A stretch of 64,000 nucleotides of DNA from Ralstonia wenshanensis. Its GTDB lineage: Bacteria; Pseudomonadota; Gammaproteobacteria; Burkholderiales; Burkholderiaceae. Every line of letters begins with the position of its first letter. Within the stretch, counting starts at the first letter, position 1. A model generated the notes under the pieces. That model did no database searches. It had not been told where the DNA came from and was given only the letters and a program-made list of their open reading frames with translations. The stretch lies in contig NZ_CP076413.1 in assembly GCF_021173085.1 (NCBI RefSeq), forward strand, positions 1,364,001 through 1,428,000, written 5' to 3'. Positions 53,097 to 63,450 of this stretch are shown in pieces. The position numbers and the translations under genes are program-made.

Positions 53097-53840
53097 ATGT
53101 CCGTGACCATGCGCGAAATGCTGGAAGCCGGTGTCCACTTTGGCCACCAGACCCGCTTCTGGAACCCCAAGATGGCCCCCTTCATCTTCGGCCATCGCAA
53201 CAAGATTCACATCATCAACCTGGAAAAGACGCTGCCGATGTACCAGGACGCACTGAAGTACGTGCGCCAGCTGGCAGCCAACCGGGGCACCATCCTGTTC
53301 GTCGGCACGAAGCGTCAATCGCGCGAGATCCTGGCTGAGGAAGCTGCTCGCGCAGGTATGCCGTTTGTCGACAGCCGCTGGCTCGGCGGCATGCTGACCA
53401 ACTTCAAGACGGTCAAGACCTCGATCAAGCGCCTGAAGGACATGGAAGTCGCCAAGGAAGCCGGCGCGACCGAAACCATGAGCAAGAAGGAAGCGCTGAT
53501 GTTCGAGCGCGAAATGGACAAGCTGGTGAAGTCCATTGGTGGCATCAAGGACATGGGCGGCATTCCGGACGCCATCTTCGTGGTGGACGTTGGTTATCAC
53601 AAGATTGCCGTGACCGAAGCTGCGAAGCTGGGTATTCCGGTGATCGGCGTGGTGGACACGAACCACTCGCCGGAAGGCATCGACTACGTCATCCCGGGTA
53701 ACGACGACTCGAGCAAGGCTGTTGCACTGTACGTGCGCGGCGTGGCCGACGCGATTCTGGAAGGCCGCGCCAACGCGGTCCAGGAAGTGGTTGAAGCCGC
53801 TCGCGGTGGTGACGACTTCGTCGAAGTCCAAGAAGGCTAA
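53097..53840 (+). CDS. rpsB: 30S ribosomal protein S2
   Basis: Ribosomal protein of the 30S head-body junction. [26 protein letters not shown] is the conserved start, and [17 protein letters not shown] and [21 protein letters not shown] follow. The 247-aa length is normal. TGGAG is 7 bases before the ATG; the frame is open 51 bases further but without similarity. First gene of rpsB-tsf. Confidence 0.98.
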   Translation: MSVTMREMLEAGVHFGHQTRFWNPKMAPFIFGHRNKIHIINLEKTLPMYQDALKYVRQLAANRGTILFVGTKRQSREILAEEAARAGMPFVDSRWLGGMLTNFKTVKTSIKRLKDMEVAKEAGATETMSKKEALMFEREMDKLVKSIGGIKDMGGIPDAIFVVDVGYHKIAVTEAAKLGIPVIGVVDTNHSPEGIDYVIPGNDDSSKAVALYVRGVADAILEGRANAVQEVVEAARGGDDFVEVQEG

Positions 53841-53927
53841 AGACAAGAAGGCGTGCGCCCGCGGCTTGATTGCGCGGGACGCGTGCCAGGCCGCACCCGG
53901 TGCAACGCATCGGGCCTAAGGCCAGAC

Positions 53928-53957
53928 AGGGGCGCGTAACAAACGCCCCTTTTTTTT
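53928..53957 (+). terminator. Terminator/attenuator between rpsB and tsf
   Basis: AGGGGCG (53928-53934), 9-base loop, CGCCCCT (53944-53950) and eight T. A partial terminator between these genes would give more S2 than EF-Ts transcript, as described for E. coli. Confidence 0.85.
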
Positions 53958-54090
53958 GAAATTTGTCATTCGGATGCCCCGCGCGCGTCGTATTTCGTGG
54001 GGGCGGCCGGATGGAAACCGGACGACAGGCCGGCGCGAAGCGAAGAATCCGCTTGCGACCGGACGACGATCTGAAACAAGGAGCATGAGA

Positions 54091-54969
54091 ATGGCGGCAA
54101 TTACCGCAAGCATGGTTGCAGAGCTGCGCGCGAAGACCGACGCGCCGATGATGGAGTGCAAGAAGGCCCTGACCGAAGCCGAAGGCAACCTGGAAAAGGC
54201 CGAAGAGATCCTGCGCGTGAAGCTGGGCAATAAGGCCGGCAAGGCTTCGAGCCGCGTCACCGCTGAAGGCGTGGTCGCCGCGTTCGTCGAGGGCACTACG
54301 GGCGCCCTGGTCGAAGTGAACTGCGAAACCGATTTCGTCTCGAAGAACGACGATTTCCTGGCCTTCACGAACGATGTTGCCAAGCTGATCGCTCAGAAGA
54401 ACCCGGCTGACGTGGCGGCCCTGTCGGCCCTGTCGATCGGCGACGAGACGGTGGAAGCCGTGCGTACCCGCCTGATCGGCAAGATCGGCGAAAACATGAC
54501 GATCCGTCGCTTCCAGCGTTTCGAAGGCACCCAGCTGACTTCTTACCTGCACGGCACCCGCATTGGCGTGATGGTGGCATTCGAAGGCAACGAAGTGGCG
54601 GCCAAGGACGCAGCAATGCAGGCTGCCGCCATGAAGCCGGTGTCGCTGTCGGCTGACGACGTGCCGGCCGAGCTGGTCGCCAAGGAGCGCAGCGTTGCTG
54701 AGCAGAAGGCGGCGGAATCGGGCAAGCCGGCTGAGATCGTTGCCAAGATGGTGGAAGGCAGCGTGCAGAAGTACCTGAAGGAAGTGTCGCTGCTGAACCA
54801 ACCGTTCGTGAAGAACGACAAGCAGACCGTTGAGCAGATGCTCAAGGCTGCCAACACGACCGTGAAGGCTTTCACGCTGTACGTGGTGGGCGAGGGTATC
54901 GAGAAGAAGCAGGACGACTTCGCTGCTGAAGTGGCTGCCCAGGTGGCCGCTGCCAAGCAACAGGCGTAA
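54091..54969 (+). CDS. tsf: Elongation factor Ts
   Basis: Nucleotide-exchange factor for EF-Tu. The N-terminal UBA-like [20 protein letters not shown] and core [13 protein letters not shown] are diagnostic. The 292-aa length is normal. AAGGAG at 54078-54083 supports the ATG at 54091. It follows rpsB by 250 bases, with an attenuator-like hairpin between. Confidence 0.98.
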   Translation: MAAITASMVAELRAKTDAPMMECKKALTEAEGNLEKAEEILRVKLGNKAGKASSRVTAEGVVAAFVEGTTGALVEVNCETDFVSKNDDFLAFTNDVAKLIAQKNPADVAALSALSIGDETVEAVRTRLIGKIGENMTIRRFQRFEGTQLTSYLHGTRIGVMVAFEGNEVAAKDAAMQAAAMKPVSLSADDVPAELVAKERSVAEQKAAESGKPAEIVAKMVEGSVQKYLKEVSLLNQPFVKNDKQTVEQMLKAANTTVKAFTLYVVGEGIEKKQDDFAAEVAAQVAAAKQQA

Positions 54970-55053
54970 TGCTGCGACGGCCGTTTCCAATGGTGCGGCG
55001 ATTCGCCTTCCGGCGCAGGCCGGGAGGCGTCGTTTCCACCATCGGCGCAGCCG

Positions 55054-55059
55054 TATAAT
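55054..55059 (+). promoter_or_regulatory. Candidate -10 box of pyrH
   Basis: Perfect TATAAT at 55054-55059 in the tsf-pyrH gap; the -35 region (CGTTTC around 55031) is poor. Transcription would begin at about 55066, the first base of a 13-bp hairpin. Confidence 0.45.
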
Positions 55060-55065
55060 GCCGAA

Positions 55066-55095
55066 CAAACAGGGCACCGAAAGGTGCCCTGTTTG
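55066..55095 (+). promoter_or_regulatory. 13-bp perfect hairpin with GAAA tetraloop in the pyrH leader
   Basis: CAAACAGGGCACC (55066-55078), loop GAAA, GGTGCCCTGTTTG (55083-55095). The GNRA loop and perfect stem predict a very stable structure. It may be a 5'-end mRNA stabiliser or the tsf terminator (only TTTG follows). About 165 bases remain to the pyrH ATG. Confidence 0.6.
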
Positions 55096-55260
55096 CAGGT
55101 GCAGCCTGCTTGCGCGGGCATCGTTGGGGGATTTCCTGACGGCTTCCGCGCAAGAAGGTTGCGGGATGTGCGAAGTCCCCGCTTTGCCCATCGTTGTCAT
55201 ATCCGCAGCGTCATTTCCCCTTTCCTGTTTCCCGTACCAGGAATCGTCACGAGGATCTCC

Positions 55261-55971
55261 ATGCCTGCCTATAAGCGCGTTCTACTCAAACTTTCCGGCG
55301 AAGCCCTGATGGGCGACGATGCCTTTGGCATCAACCGCAGCACCATCGAGGGGATGGTCAACGACATCGCTGAAATCGTGAAGCTGGGCGTGCAAGTGGC
55401 AGTGGTGATCGGCGGTGGCAACATTTTCCGCGGTGTTGCGGGCGGAGCTGCCGGCATGGACCGCGCCACGGCCGACTACATGGGCATGCTGGCCACCATG
55501 ATGAACGCGCTGGCCCTGCAGGACGCCATGCGCCACGCCAACCTCGAAGGTCGCGTGCAATCGGCGCTGCGCCTGGACCAAGTAGTCGAGCCGTACATCC
55601 GTCCCCGGGCGATCCGCCAGTTGGAGGAGGGGAAGATCGTGATTTTCGCGGCCGGCACCGGCAATCCGTTCTTCACGACCGACACCGCGGCCGCGCTGCG
55701 CGGCTCGGAAATCGGCGCCGAGATTGTCCTCAAGGCCACCAAGGTGGACGGCGTCTACACCGCTGATCCGAAGAAGGATCCGAGCGCTACCCGCTACACC
55801 ACCATCACGTTCGACGAGGCTATCTCGCGCAACCTGCAGGTGATGGATGCGACCGCTTTTGCGCTGTGCCGCGACCAGAAGCTGCCGATCAAAGTGTTCT
55901 CGATTCAGAAGCCGGGCGCGCTCAAGCGTGTGATCCTGGGTGAAGACGAAGGCACGCTGGTGCACGTCTAA
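55261..55971 (+). CDS. pyrH: Uridylate kinase
   Basis: Amino-acid-kinase-fold UMP kinase, hexameric and allosterically controlled. [27 protein letters not shown], the UMP-binding [16 protein letters not shown] and [13 protein letters not shown] are all present. The 236-aa length is typical. The ATG at 55261 gives the conserved [20 protein letters not shown] lies 6 bases upstream. Confidence 0.97.
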   Translation: MPAYKRVLLKLSGEALMGDDAFGINRSTIEGMVNDIAEIVKLGVQVAVVIGGGNIFRGVAGGAAGMDRATADYMGMLATMMNALALQDAMRHANLEGRVQSALRLDQVVEPYIRPRAIRQLEEGKIVIFAAGTGNPFFTTDTAAALRGSEIGAEIVLKATKVDGVYTADPKKDPSATRYTTITFDEAISRNLQVMDATAFALCRDQKLPIKVFSIQKPGALKRVILGEDEGTLVHV

Positions 55972-56147
55972 AGCTGGCGGCAAGCCTGGTTGCGGGCACC
56001 TTTTTTACCGTTCGCTGACCCAGCGTAAATGGCGTTGGCGAGCGGCTTCCATGTAAAATCGCCTATTGTCTTTTTGGTCTTGCCGGTGCCCTGTGTCGTT
56101 TTCCGGGGCACAAGTTCGGCAGACCGCCGTTATCGTTCGGAGGAAGT

Positions 56148-56708
56148 ATGAGCGTCGCCGATGTCAAAAAGAATGCCGAGCAGAAGATGCAGAAGTCGAT
56201 CGAGGCTCTGAAGACGGATCTGGCCAAGATCCGTACTGGCCGTGCCCACACCGGTCTGCTCGATCACGTGCAGGTCGACTACTACGGCTCGATGGTGCCG
56301 ATCAGCCAGGTTGCCAACGTGACGCTGGTGGACGCACGCACGATCGGCGTGCAGCCGTGGGAAAAGAAGATGGTGCAAGCCGTCGAAAAGGCCATCCGTG
56401 AAGCGGACCTTGGCCTGAACCCCGCCACCATGGGTGACATCATTCGCGTGCCGACCCCCGCACTGACCGAAGAGCGCCGCAAGGAACTGACCAAGGTTGT
56501 GAAGGGCGAGGGCGAAGATGCCAAGGTCGCCGTGCGCAACCTGCGTCGCGATGCCAACGAACAGCTCAAGAAGCTGGTGAAGGACAAGGCCATCTCCGAA
56601 GATGACGAGCGTCGCGGCGGAGACGACGTTCAGAAGCTGACCGACAAGTTCGTCGCCGAGATCGACAAGCTGGTCGCCGAGAAAGACAAGGAAATCATGA
56701 CGGTGTAA
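56148..56708 (+). CDS. frr: Ribosome recycling factor
   Basis: Splits post-termination ribosomes with [38 protein letters not shown] and [16 protein letters not shown] are the standard motifs; the length of 186 aa is exact for the family. GGAGG 5 bases before the ATG. It follows pyrH by 176 bases, in a conserved order. Confidence 0.98.
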   Translation: MSVADVKKNAEQKMQKSIEALKTDLAKIRTGRAHTGLLDHVQVDYYGSMVPISQVANVTLVDARTIGVQPWEKKMVQAVEKAIREADLGLNPATMGDIIRVPTPALTEERRKELTKVVKGEGEDAKVAVRNLRRDANEQLKKLVKDKAISEDDERRGGDDVQKLTDKFVAEIDKLVAEKDKEIMTV

Positions 56709-56760
56709 GGCCGTCTCCCGCCGCCGGCGCATTGGGCGCATGCGGTGGGAAGCCCGATTC

Positions 56761-57537
56761 ATGCATATCAGTTCCACACTGGCGGTGCCCGACACCGCCG
56801 ATACGCCGCGTCACGTTGCCGTCATCATGGATGGTAACGGCCGCTGGGCTACCGAACGGCGCCTGCCGCGCGTGGCCGGGCATAGCCGCGGCCTCGATGC
56901 CGTCCGAGCAACCGTTGAAGCGGCGGCACGCCGTGGTGTCGGTTACCTGACGCTGTTTGCCTTCAGCTCCGAAAACTGGCGTCGTCCTGCCGAGGAAGTC
57001 ACCTTCCTCATGAAGCTGTTCATGACGGCGCTGCGCCGCGAAGTGAGCAAGCTGCACGACAACGGCATCCGCCTGCGCGTGGTGGGCGATCTGTCTGCGT
57101 TCAGCCCGCGCATCCAGCTTTTGATTCGCGAGGCTGAGGCCAAGACGGCTGCCAACCCCGGGTTGACCGTCACGATCCTCGCCAACTACGGCGGGCGCTG
57201 GGACATCCTGCAGGCCATGCGCGCCTTGTTGGCGGCGCGGCCCGGCATTGCGCCCGATGCCATCACGGAAGAGATGCTTGCGCCGTACATGGCGCTGTCT
57301 TACGCGCCGGAGCCGGATCTCTTCATCCGCACCGGTGGCGAGCAGCGCATCAGCAACTTTCTGTTGTGGCAGCTTGCCTATTCCGAACTGTATTTCACCG
57401 ATCGCTACTGGCCCGACTTCGATGCCGCAGAACTCGATCGCGCCTTTGCGTGGTATCGCAACCGTGAGCGCCGCTTCGGCCGTACCAGCGCGCAGCTCGA
57501 GCCCGATGTTCCCCCCGCGCTATCTGCCGGAGCCTGA
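56761..57537 (+). CDS. uppS: Undecaprenyl diphosphate synthase
   Basis: Cis-prenyltransferase making the C55 carrier of peptidoglycan and LPS synthesis. The catalytic Asp is D24 in [27 protein letters not shown] and [20 protein letters not shown] follow. The ATG at 56761 was chosen because GGGA lies about 10 bases upstream; an in-frame ATG at 56740 would add seven residues. It is followed by cdsA after 3 bases. Confidence 0.95.
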   Translation: MHISSTLAVPDTADTPRHVAVIMDGNGRWATERRLPRVAGHSRGLDAVRATVEAAARRGVGYLTLFAFSSENWRRPAEEVTFLMKLFMTALRREVSKLHDNGIRLRVVGDLSAFSPRIQLLIREAEAKTAANPGLTVTILANYGGRWDILQAMRALLAARPGIAPDAITEEMLAPYMALSYAPEPDLFIRTGGEQRISNFLLWQLAYSELYFTDRYWPDFDAAELDRAFAWYRNRERRFGRTSAQLEPDVPPALSAGA

Positions 57538-57540
57538 CAC

Positions 57541-58359
57541 ATGCTGCTGACTCGCGTCATTACCGCTGTCTGCCTGCTGATTGTCATCCTGCCCATTCTG
57601 TTTTTCGCGCCGCCCGCCGGACTGGCCGGGCTCGTGACGGTGTTTGCAGCCCTCGCCGCGTGGGAGTGGGGGCGTCTCGTGCGCCTGCCGGGCTGGTGGG
57701 GGCCGATTCTCTATGCGGTCCTTGTCGTCATGCTGACGATCGCCTGGCATGACATTCCGGTTCGGGGTGATGTGCAGCCGCTGTTCCATGGTGCGGTGAT
57801 CGCGTGGGTGATCGCCTGGGGGCTGCTCGCGGGCGGTGTGCGCGAATTGCATGGCACGCGTCGCGTCGTGTTCACGCTATTGGGCTTGGTGATGCTGCCG
57901 GCGTTCGTGCATGGCGCCATTGAATTGCGCACGCACGGTGTCGCCTTTTTGCTCTCGGTGGCGTTGCTCGTGTGGGCGGCCGATGTGGGGGCCTATTTCG
58001 TCGGCAAGGCCATTGGTCGCCGCAAGCTTGCTCCGACCATCAGCCCCGGCAAATCGTGGGAAGGTGCAATCGGCGGTGCCGTGCTGGTTGTGGTGATTGC
58101 CGCCGTGGCCGGCATCACGCATTGGTTTGCCCCGACGTGGTTCTCTCACGAGTTCGACCAGCGCGGCGCGGTCGCCGCCCTTGGACTGACCATCTTGCTG
58201 GTAGCCGCGAGCGTCGGTGGTGATTTGTTTGAGTCCCTGCTCAAGCGTCAAGTCGGCATGAAAGACAGCAGCCGTCTGTTGCCCGGCCACGGCGGCGTGC
58301 TCGATCGTATCGACGCGTTGCTGCCGGTGTTTCCGCTGGCTGCGCTGCTGATTTCCTGA
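57541..58359 (+). CDS. cdsA: Phosphatidate cytidylyltransferase
   Basis: Inner-membrane enzyme making CDP-diacylglycerol, the precursor of all phospholipids. About eight hydrophobic segments; the CDS signature is complete in [21 protein letters not shown] and the following [30 protein letters not shown] with [10 protein letters not shown] lies before it. Only three bases from uppS, so coupled. Confidence 0.96.
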   Translation: MLLTRVITAVCLLIVILPILFFAPPAGLAGLVTVFAALAAWEWGRLVRLPGWWGPILYAVLVVMLTIAWHDIPVRGDVQPLFHGAVIAWVIAWGLLAGGVRELHGTRRVVFTLLGLVMLPAFVHGAIELRTHGVAFLLSVALLVWAADVGAYFVGKAIGRRKLAPTISPGKSWEGAIGGAVLVVVIAAVAGITHWFAPTWFSHEFDQRGAVAALGLTILLVAASVGGDLFESLLKRQVGMKDSSRLLPGHGGVLDRIDALLPVFPLAALLIS

Positions 58360-58370
58360 GGCGTCCGAAC

Positions 58371-59561
58371 ATGATGCGTTTGACCGTTCTTGGCGCCACT
58401 GGCTCCATTGGCGACAGCACGCTCGACGTGGTGCGCCGTCATCCCGACAAGTACAGCGTTTTTGCGCTGACCGCCAATGCGCAGGCCGACAAGCTCGCGG
58501 TGCTCTGCCGCGAGTTCCGCCCGAAGATGGCGGTGCTCGGTTCGGCAGCAGCAGTGGATGCATTGCGAGACCAACTGGGCGCAGATGCTGCCGGCATCGA
58601 AATCCGTTCTGGCACTGAAGCGTTGGAAGAGGCGGCCGCCCACCCCGACTGCGATGCCGTGATGGCGGCCATCGTTGGCGCGGCAGGTTTGCGCCCGACG
58701 CTTGCCGCCGTGCACGCCGGCAAGCGCGTGCTGCTTGCCAACAAGGAGGCGCTGGTGATGTCCGGCGCGCTCTTCATGGATGCCGTGCGTCAGCATGGCG
58801 CCACCGTGCTCCCGATCGACAGCGAGCACAACGCCATCTTCCAATGCTTGCCGCAGCAAGTTCCGCAGTTCGCGCGTGGTGTGTCGCGCATCGTGCTGAC
58901 AGCATCGGGTGGTCCGTTCCGCACGCGCGCGGTGGATTCTCTTGCGGATGTCACGCCAGACCAGGCTTGCGCGCATCCGAACTGGGTGATGGGCCGCAAG
59001 ATCTCTGTCGATTCCGCCACCATGATGAACAAGGGGCTGGAGGTGATCGAGGCGCACTGGCTGTTTGGTGTGCCGGTCGAGCATCTCGAAGTCCTGATCC
59101 ATCCGCAGAGTGTCATCCATTCGATGGTCGGCTACGACGATGGCTCGGTGCTGGCACAGCTCGGCAATCCCGACATGCGCACGCCGATTGCCTACGGGTT
59201 GGCGTATCCCGAGCGCATCGAAGCCGGTGTTCCGCTGCTCGATCTCGTCACCACGGGCGCGCTGACGTTCGAGGCGCCGGACCTGCGTCGTTTCCCGTGC
59301 CTGGCGCTGGCTTTTGACGCATTGCGCGCCGGTGGTACGGCGCCTGCTGCACTGAACGCGGCCAACGAGGTGGCTGTTGAAGCATTCTTGCAGCGCCGCA
59401 TCCGGTTCACAGAGATTGCTGCCGTGGTGGACGATACGCTCGCGCGCACTTCCATCGTGCCCGCCGACTCGCTCGACACCGTTTTTGCGGCCGACGCCGA
59501 AGCACGTCAGCAAGCCGCACGCTATATCGCGACCGTATGCGCGCAACTGCCGGCCGCGTGA
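58371..59561 (+). CDS. dxr: 1-deoxy-D-xylulose 5-phosphate reductoisomerase
   Basis: Second enzyme of the MEP isoprenoid pathway, NADPH-dependent. Nucleotide loop [15 protein letters not shown], metal/substrate residues in [21 protein letters not shown] and [10 protein letters not shown], and [18 protein letters not shown]. The 396-aa length is typical. It supplies prenyl precursors for uppS in the same gene row. Gap of 11 bases from cdsA. Confidence 0.97.
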   Translation: MMRLTVLGATGSIGDSTLDVVRRHPDKYSVFALTANAQADKLAVLCREFRPKMAVLGSAAAVDALRDQLGADAAGIEIRSGTEALEEAAAHPDCDAVMAAIVGAAGLRPTLAAVHAGKRVLLANKEALVMSGALFMDAVRQHGATVLPIDSEHNAIFQCLPQQVPQFARGVSRIVLTASGGPFRTRAVDSLADVTPDQACAHPNWVMGRKISVDSATMMNKGLEVIEAHWLFGVPVEHLEVLIHPQSVIHSMVGYDDGSVLAQLGNPDMRTPIAYGLAYPERIEAGVPLLDLVTTGALTFEAPDLRRFPCLALAFDALRAGGTAPAALNAANEVAVEAFLQRRIRFTEIAAVVDDTLARTSIVPADSLDTVFAADAEARQQAARYIATVCAQLPAA

Positions 59562-59648
59562 AAGCGCCCCGTCAGAGCAAGCGGGTAACATAGCGGCTTC
59601 GCGCGGGGCCAGCCCCGCACGTGCCCTTCAGTGCATCCGGAGAAGGTT

Positions 59649-61037
59649 TTGCAGACCGTTTTAGCGTTTGTCTTTGCGATCGCGGTACTGATCGTCATTC
59701 ACGAGCTGGGCCACTACAGCGTCGCGCGTATGTGCGGCGTGAAAGTGCTCCGGTTTTCCGTTGGCTTTGGCAAGGTGCTGTTCCGCCGTGTCGGCCGTGG
59801 GCCCGACCACACCGAATGGACGATCTGCGCCATTCCGCTGGGCGGCTACGTCAAGATGCTGGGCGAGGGTTCCCGGGATGCGGAGAAAGACCCGCCCATC
59901 CTCCCCGAAGATCTCCCGCGTACCTTCGATCATCAGCCGGTCTACAAGCGATTCGCCATCGTTGCGGCTGGCCCGATCGCCAATTTCTTGCTGGCAATTG
60001 CGCTCTATGCGGTGCTGGCATGGGTCGGAGCAATCGAGCCGTTGCCTATCCTCGGCGCGCCGCCGCCGGGCAGCATTGCCGCTCAGGCCGACCTGCGTGC
60101 CAGGGACCGGGTGATCGCCATCGGTACGGACGATGAAACACCTGCGCCCGTGCGCAGCTGGAGCGATGTCCGCATGCGCTTGTATTCGGCTGGCATCGCA
60201 GGGCGCGACGCGCTTGTGCAAGTGCGCGGCACTGACGGAGTCGAGCGTACCGTCCGCCTGCAGGGCTTGCCGAGTGCCGCCCGTACGCCGCAGGCCGACG
60301 TGATTGACCAGATTGGTTTGCGCCTGCTTGGCGGTCCCGTCACCATCGTCGACGTACTGCCCGGCAGTGCCGCGGCGCGCGCCGGGTTGCGGGCGGGTGA
60401 CCAGATAGTTCGCTTCGCAGGCCAGCCGGCCGATCAGGCGATGGACCTCATCCGCCAGATCCGCGCCATGCCGGAGCAGAACGCGTCGATCGATATCCTG
60501 CGCAACGATCAGCCCATGACGTTGCCGGTTCGGCCCGATGCAGACACCGATCCCAAGAACCCCACTGGCCCGAAGATCGGCAAGCTCGGCGCGCAGCTCA
60601 ACCAGAAGGTGGAAACGGCGATGATCCGGGATGAGCCGGTCGCCGCCCTGGGCCATGCCGTGAGCGAGGTCTGGCGGACTTCGGTGCTGTCGCTGCAGGT
60701 GCTGGGCAAGATGATCGTTGGCCAGGCGTCGCTGCAAAACCTGAGTGGACCGATCACGGTGGCTGACTTTGCGGGCAAGGCGGCAAGCCTTGGCTGGCAG
60801 ACGTTTGTGAGCTTTCTCGCGTTGATCAGCGTGAGTCTCGGCGTACTGAACTTATTGCCCGTTCCGGTATTGGATGGGGGGCATTTGCTGTATTATTGCG
60901 TGGAATTTTTGACTGGCCGACCCGTGCCGGAATCCTGGCAAACAGTCCTTCAGAAGATCGGCGTCGCCTGCATCCTGCTTCTCACTTCGCTCGCCCTGTA
61001 CAACGATTTGAGTCGGTTGTTTCTGACTCGAGGCTAG
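59649..61037 (+). CDS. rseP: Site-2 intramembrane protease RseP, 462 aa
   Basis: Zinc protease that cleaves RseA within the membrane to release sigma-E. HELGH zinc motif at H18-H22, PDZ regions in the periplasmic loop (GSIAAQADLRARDRVIAIG, then GSAAARAGLRAGDQIVRFAG), and the C-terminal NLLPVPVLDGGHLLYY motif. TTG at 59649 is proposed as start: GGAG lies 6 bases upstream and the protein then begins (M)QTVLAFVFAIAV. A GTG at 59631 is the alternative and adds six residues. Confidence 0.94.
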   Translation: MQTVLAFVFAIAVLIVIHELGHYSVARMCGVKVLRFSVGFGKVLFRRVGRGPDHTEWTICAIPLGGYVKMLGEGSRDAEKDPPILPEDLPRTFDHQPVYKRFAIVAAGPIANFLLAIALYAVLAWVGAIEPLPILGAPPPGSIAAQADLRARDRVIAIGTDDETPAPVRSWSDVRMRLYSAGIAGRDALVQVRGTDGVERTVRLQGLPSAARTPQADVIDQIGLRLLGGPVTIVDVLPGSAAARAGLRAGDQIVRFAGQPADQAMDLIRQIRAMPEQNASIDILRNDQPMTLPVRPDADTDPKNPTGPKIGKLGAQLNQKVETAMIRDEPVAALGHAVSEVWRTSVLSLQVLGKMIVGQASLQNLSGPITVADFAGKAASLGWQTFVSFLALISVSLGVLNLLPVPVLDGGHLLYYCVEFLTGRPVPESWQTVLQKIGVACILLLTSLALYNDLSRLFLTRG

Positions 61038-61089
61038 ACCGTATTCAAGTGGGTTCGGTAAGCCGCATCGTTGCCACCGGCGTGAGCGG

Positions 61090-61117
61090 GCAACTCAGGG
61101 TTTTGAAAACACTCAGA
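61090..61117 (+). promoter_or_regulatory. Sigma-E-like promoter upstream of bamA
   Basis: GCAACTC (61090-61096), 16-bp spacer, TCAGA (61113-61117), close to the sigma-E pattern GGAACTT/TCTGA-TCAGA. bamA and skp are sigma-E targets in E. coli and the sigma-E-activating protease gene rseP lies directly upstream, so the site is plausible. Confidence 0.42.
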
Positions 61118-61120
61118 AGT

Positions 61121-61137
61121 GGATTCCGATTGAATCC
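61121..61137 (+). other. Small hairpin at the start of the predicted bamA transcript
   Basis: GGATTC (61121-61126), CGATT, GAATCC (61132-61137), just before the GGGGA ribosome site at 61143. It may affect translation of the TTG-initiated bamA. Confidence 0.4.
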
Positions 61138-61152
61138 AACTAGGGGATTAGA

Positions 61153-63450
61153 TTGATCAGACAACATCGCTTCCCGCTCAGCGTGCTGGCGGCTTCCGTG
61201 CTGACCGTTACTGCCGGTCAGGCTCATGCAGTGGAGCCGTTCGTCGTCAAGGACATTCGCGTGGAGGGGGTGCAGCGCGTCGAGCCGGGCACCGTGTTCG
61301 GCTATCTGCCCGTGAAGGTGGGTGAGACCTTCACCGACGAGAAGGGCGCCGAATCGATTCGCGCGCTCTACAACACCGGCTTCTTCAAGGACGTCCAGAT
61401 CCGCTCCGAAGGCAACGTGCTGGTGGTGCGCGTGGAAGAGCGTCCGGCGATCTCGCAGCTCGAGTTCATCGGCTTCAAGGAGTTCGACAAGGAAGCGCTG
61501 CGTCGTACGCTACGCGGCGTGGGCGTGGCTGAGGCCCGTTATTACGACAAGTCGCTCATCGACCGCGCCGAGCAGGAAATCAAGCGCCAGTATGTTTCGC
61601 GCGGCTACTATGCGGCCGAGGTGACGACCACCGTCACGCCGGTCGATGCCAACCGTGTGTCGATCACGTTCACGGTGGATGAAGGCCCGACCGCCAAGAT
61701 TCGCCAGATCAATATCGTCGGCAACAAGGCCTTCAAGGAAGGCGATCTGCGCGACGAGATGCAGCTGTCCACGCCGAACTGGCTGTCGTGGTACACCAAG
61801 AACGATCTGTATTCCAAGCAGAAGCTCACGGCTGACCTGGAGGCGCTGCGCTCGTTCTATCTGGACCGCGGCTACCTGGAATTCGCCATCGAGTCGACCC
61901 AGGTGTCGATTACGCCCGACAAGAAGGACATCTACCTGACGCTGAACATCCACGAGGGTGAGCAGTACAAGGTATCGGACATCAAGCTGACCGGCGAGCT
62001 GCTGGGCAAGCAGGCCGAGATGGAGAAGCTCATCAAGCTCAAGCAGGGCGATGTGTTTTCTTCGGCCAAACTGTCGTCGACCACCAAGTCGATTACCGAT
62101 CTGCTGGGCACGTACGGCTACGCTTTTGCCACCATCAACCCGCAGCCGCAGATCAACCAGAAAGACCGCACGGTTGCGCTCACGCTGGTGGTCGATCCGG
62201 GCCGCCGCGTGTACGTGCGTCGCGTGAACGTTGTCGGCAACAGCAAGACCCGCGACGAAGTCGTGCGCCGCGAAATGCGCCAGATGGAAGCCTCGTGGTT
62301 CGACGGCGAGAAGCTGCAGCTTTCGCAGAACCGCGTGAACCGCACAGGCTACTTCACCGATGCGAACATCACGACGGAAGACGTGCCGGGTACGACCGAC
62401 CAGGTCGATGTGAACGTTAACGTGACCGAAAAGCCGACCGGCCAGATCAACCTGGGCGTGGGCTTCTCGTCGACCGACAAGCTGGTGCTGTCGGCGGGTA
62501 TCCGTCAGGACAACGTGTTCGGCTCGGGCACGAGCCTCGGGCTGGATGTGAATACGTCCAAGTCGAACCGCACCATTGCCGTGACGCAGTTCGATCCGTA
62601 CTTCACGGTGGATGGCATCAGCCGTTCAACCGAGCTGTACTACCGCACGTACCGCCCGCTGTACTACACGGGTGACCAGGACTACCGTGTCGTGCAACAG
62701 GGTGGCAACGTCAAGTTCGGCGTGCCGTTCTCGGAAACCGACACCGTCTTCTTCGGCATCGGCTACGAGCGCACGACCATCGACGTGACGGCCAACACGC
62801 CGCTGGCCTACCAGAACTACGTCGCGAAGAACGGCCGTATCACCAACAACTTCCCAATCACCATCGGCTGGTCGAAGGATCAGCGTGACAGCGCTCTGGT
62901 GCCGACGCGTGGTCGCTATCAGCAGGCCAACCTGGAGTTCGGTATTCCGGGCGGCGATCTGCAGTACTTCCGCGCGTACTATCAGCACCAGTATTTCTAT
63001 CCGCTGTCGAAGTCGTTCACGATGGCGTTCAACAACGAAATCGGGTACGGCCACGGTTACGGCGGCAAGGACTTCCCAGTCTTCAAGAACTACTACGCCG
63101 GCGGTATCGGTTCGGTGCGCGGTTACGAAACCAGTACGCTGGGCCCGCGCGACGCCAATGGCGTGGCCATCGGTGGCGCCAGCAAGTTCGTTGGCAATGT
63201 GGAATTCATTTTCCCGCTGCCGGGTTCGGGCGTGGACCGCACGGTTCGCCTGTTCACGTTCTTTGACTACGGTAACGTGTTCGCCGAAGGCCAGCCGTAC
63301 AAGCTGGGCGACATGCGCTACTCGACTGGTTTCGGTCTGTCGTGGCTGTCGCCGATCGGCCCGCTCAAGATCAGCATGGGCTTCCCGATCAAGCGCAAGA
63401 CCGAAGATCAAACGCAACGCTTCCAGTTCCAGATCGGGACTGCATTCTAA
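61153..63450 (+). CDS. bamA: Outer membrane protein assembly factor BamA, 765 aa
   Basis: Omp85 insertase of the BAM complex. A signal peptide ends near residue 26 (GQAHA-VEPF), five POTRA domains follow (each with an IKLTG or IVGN-like strand, for example [18 protein letters not shown]), then a 16-strand barrel with [13 protein letters not shown], the conserved loop-6 VRGY motif, and a C-terminal Phe (FQIGTAF) as required for barrel recognition. TTG start; GGGGA lies 5 bases upstream. rseP is 115 bases upstream. Confidence 0.97.
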   Translation: MIRQHRFPLSVLAASVLTVTAGQAHAVEPFVVKDIRVEGVQRVEPGTVFGYLPVKVGETFTDEKGAESIRALYNTGFFKDVQIRSEGNVLVVRVEERPAISQLEFIGFKEFDKEALRRTLRGVGVAEARYYDKSLIDRAEQEIKRQYVSRGYYAAEVTTTVTPVDANRVSITFTVDEGPTAKIRQINIVGNKAFKEGDLRDEMQLSTPNWLSWYTKNDLYSKQKLTADLEALRSFYLDRGYLEFAIESTQVSITPDKKDIYLTLNIHEGEQYKVSDIKLTGELLGKQAEMEKLIKLKQGDVFSSAKLSSTTKSITDLLGTYGYAFATINPQPQINQKDRTVALTLVVDPGRRVYVRRVNVVGNSKTRDEVVRREMRQMEASWFDGEKLQLSQNRVNRTGYFTDANITTEDVPGTTDQVDVNVNVTEKPTGQINLGVGFSSTDKLVLSAGIRQDNVFGSGTSLGLDVNTSKSNRTIAVTQFDPYFTVDGISRSTELYYRTYRPLYYTGDQDYRVVQQGGNVKFGVPFSETDTVFFGIGYERTTIDVTANTPLAYQNYVAKNGRITNNFPITIGWSKDQRDSALVPTRGRYQQANLEFGIPGGDLQYFRAYYQHQYFYPLSKSFTMAFNNEIGYGHGYGGKDFPVFKNYYAGGIGSVRGYETSTLGPRDANGVAIGGASKFVGNVEFIFPLPGSGVDRTVRLFTFFDYGNVFAEGQPYKLGDMRYSTGFGLSWLSPIGPLKISMGFPIKRKTEDQTQRFQFQIGTAF

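Noticed and set aside
55058-55309. Short plus frame with CPVC and CGMC pairs before pyrH
   Set aside because: It begins inside the predicted promoter/hairpin and overlaps the pyrH start in another frame; the cysteine pairs appear by chance, and no ribosome site is seen.
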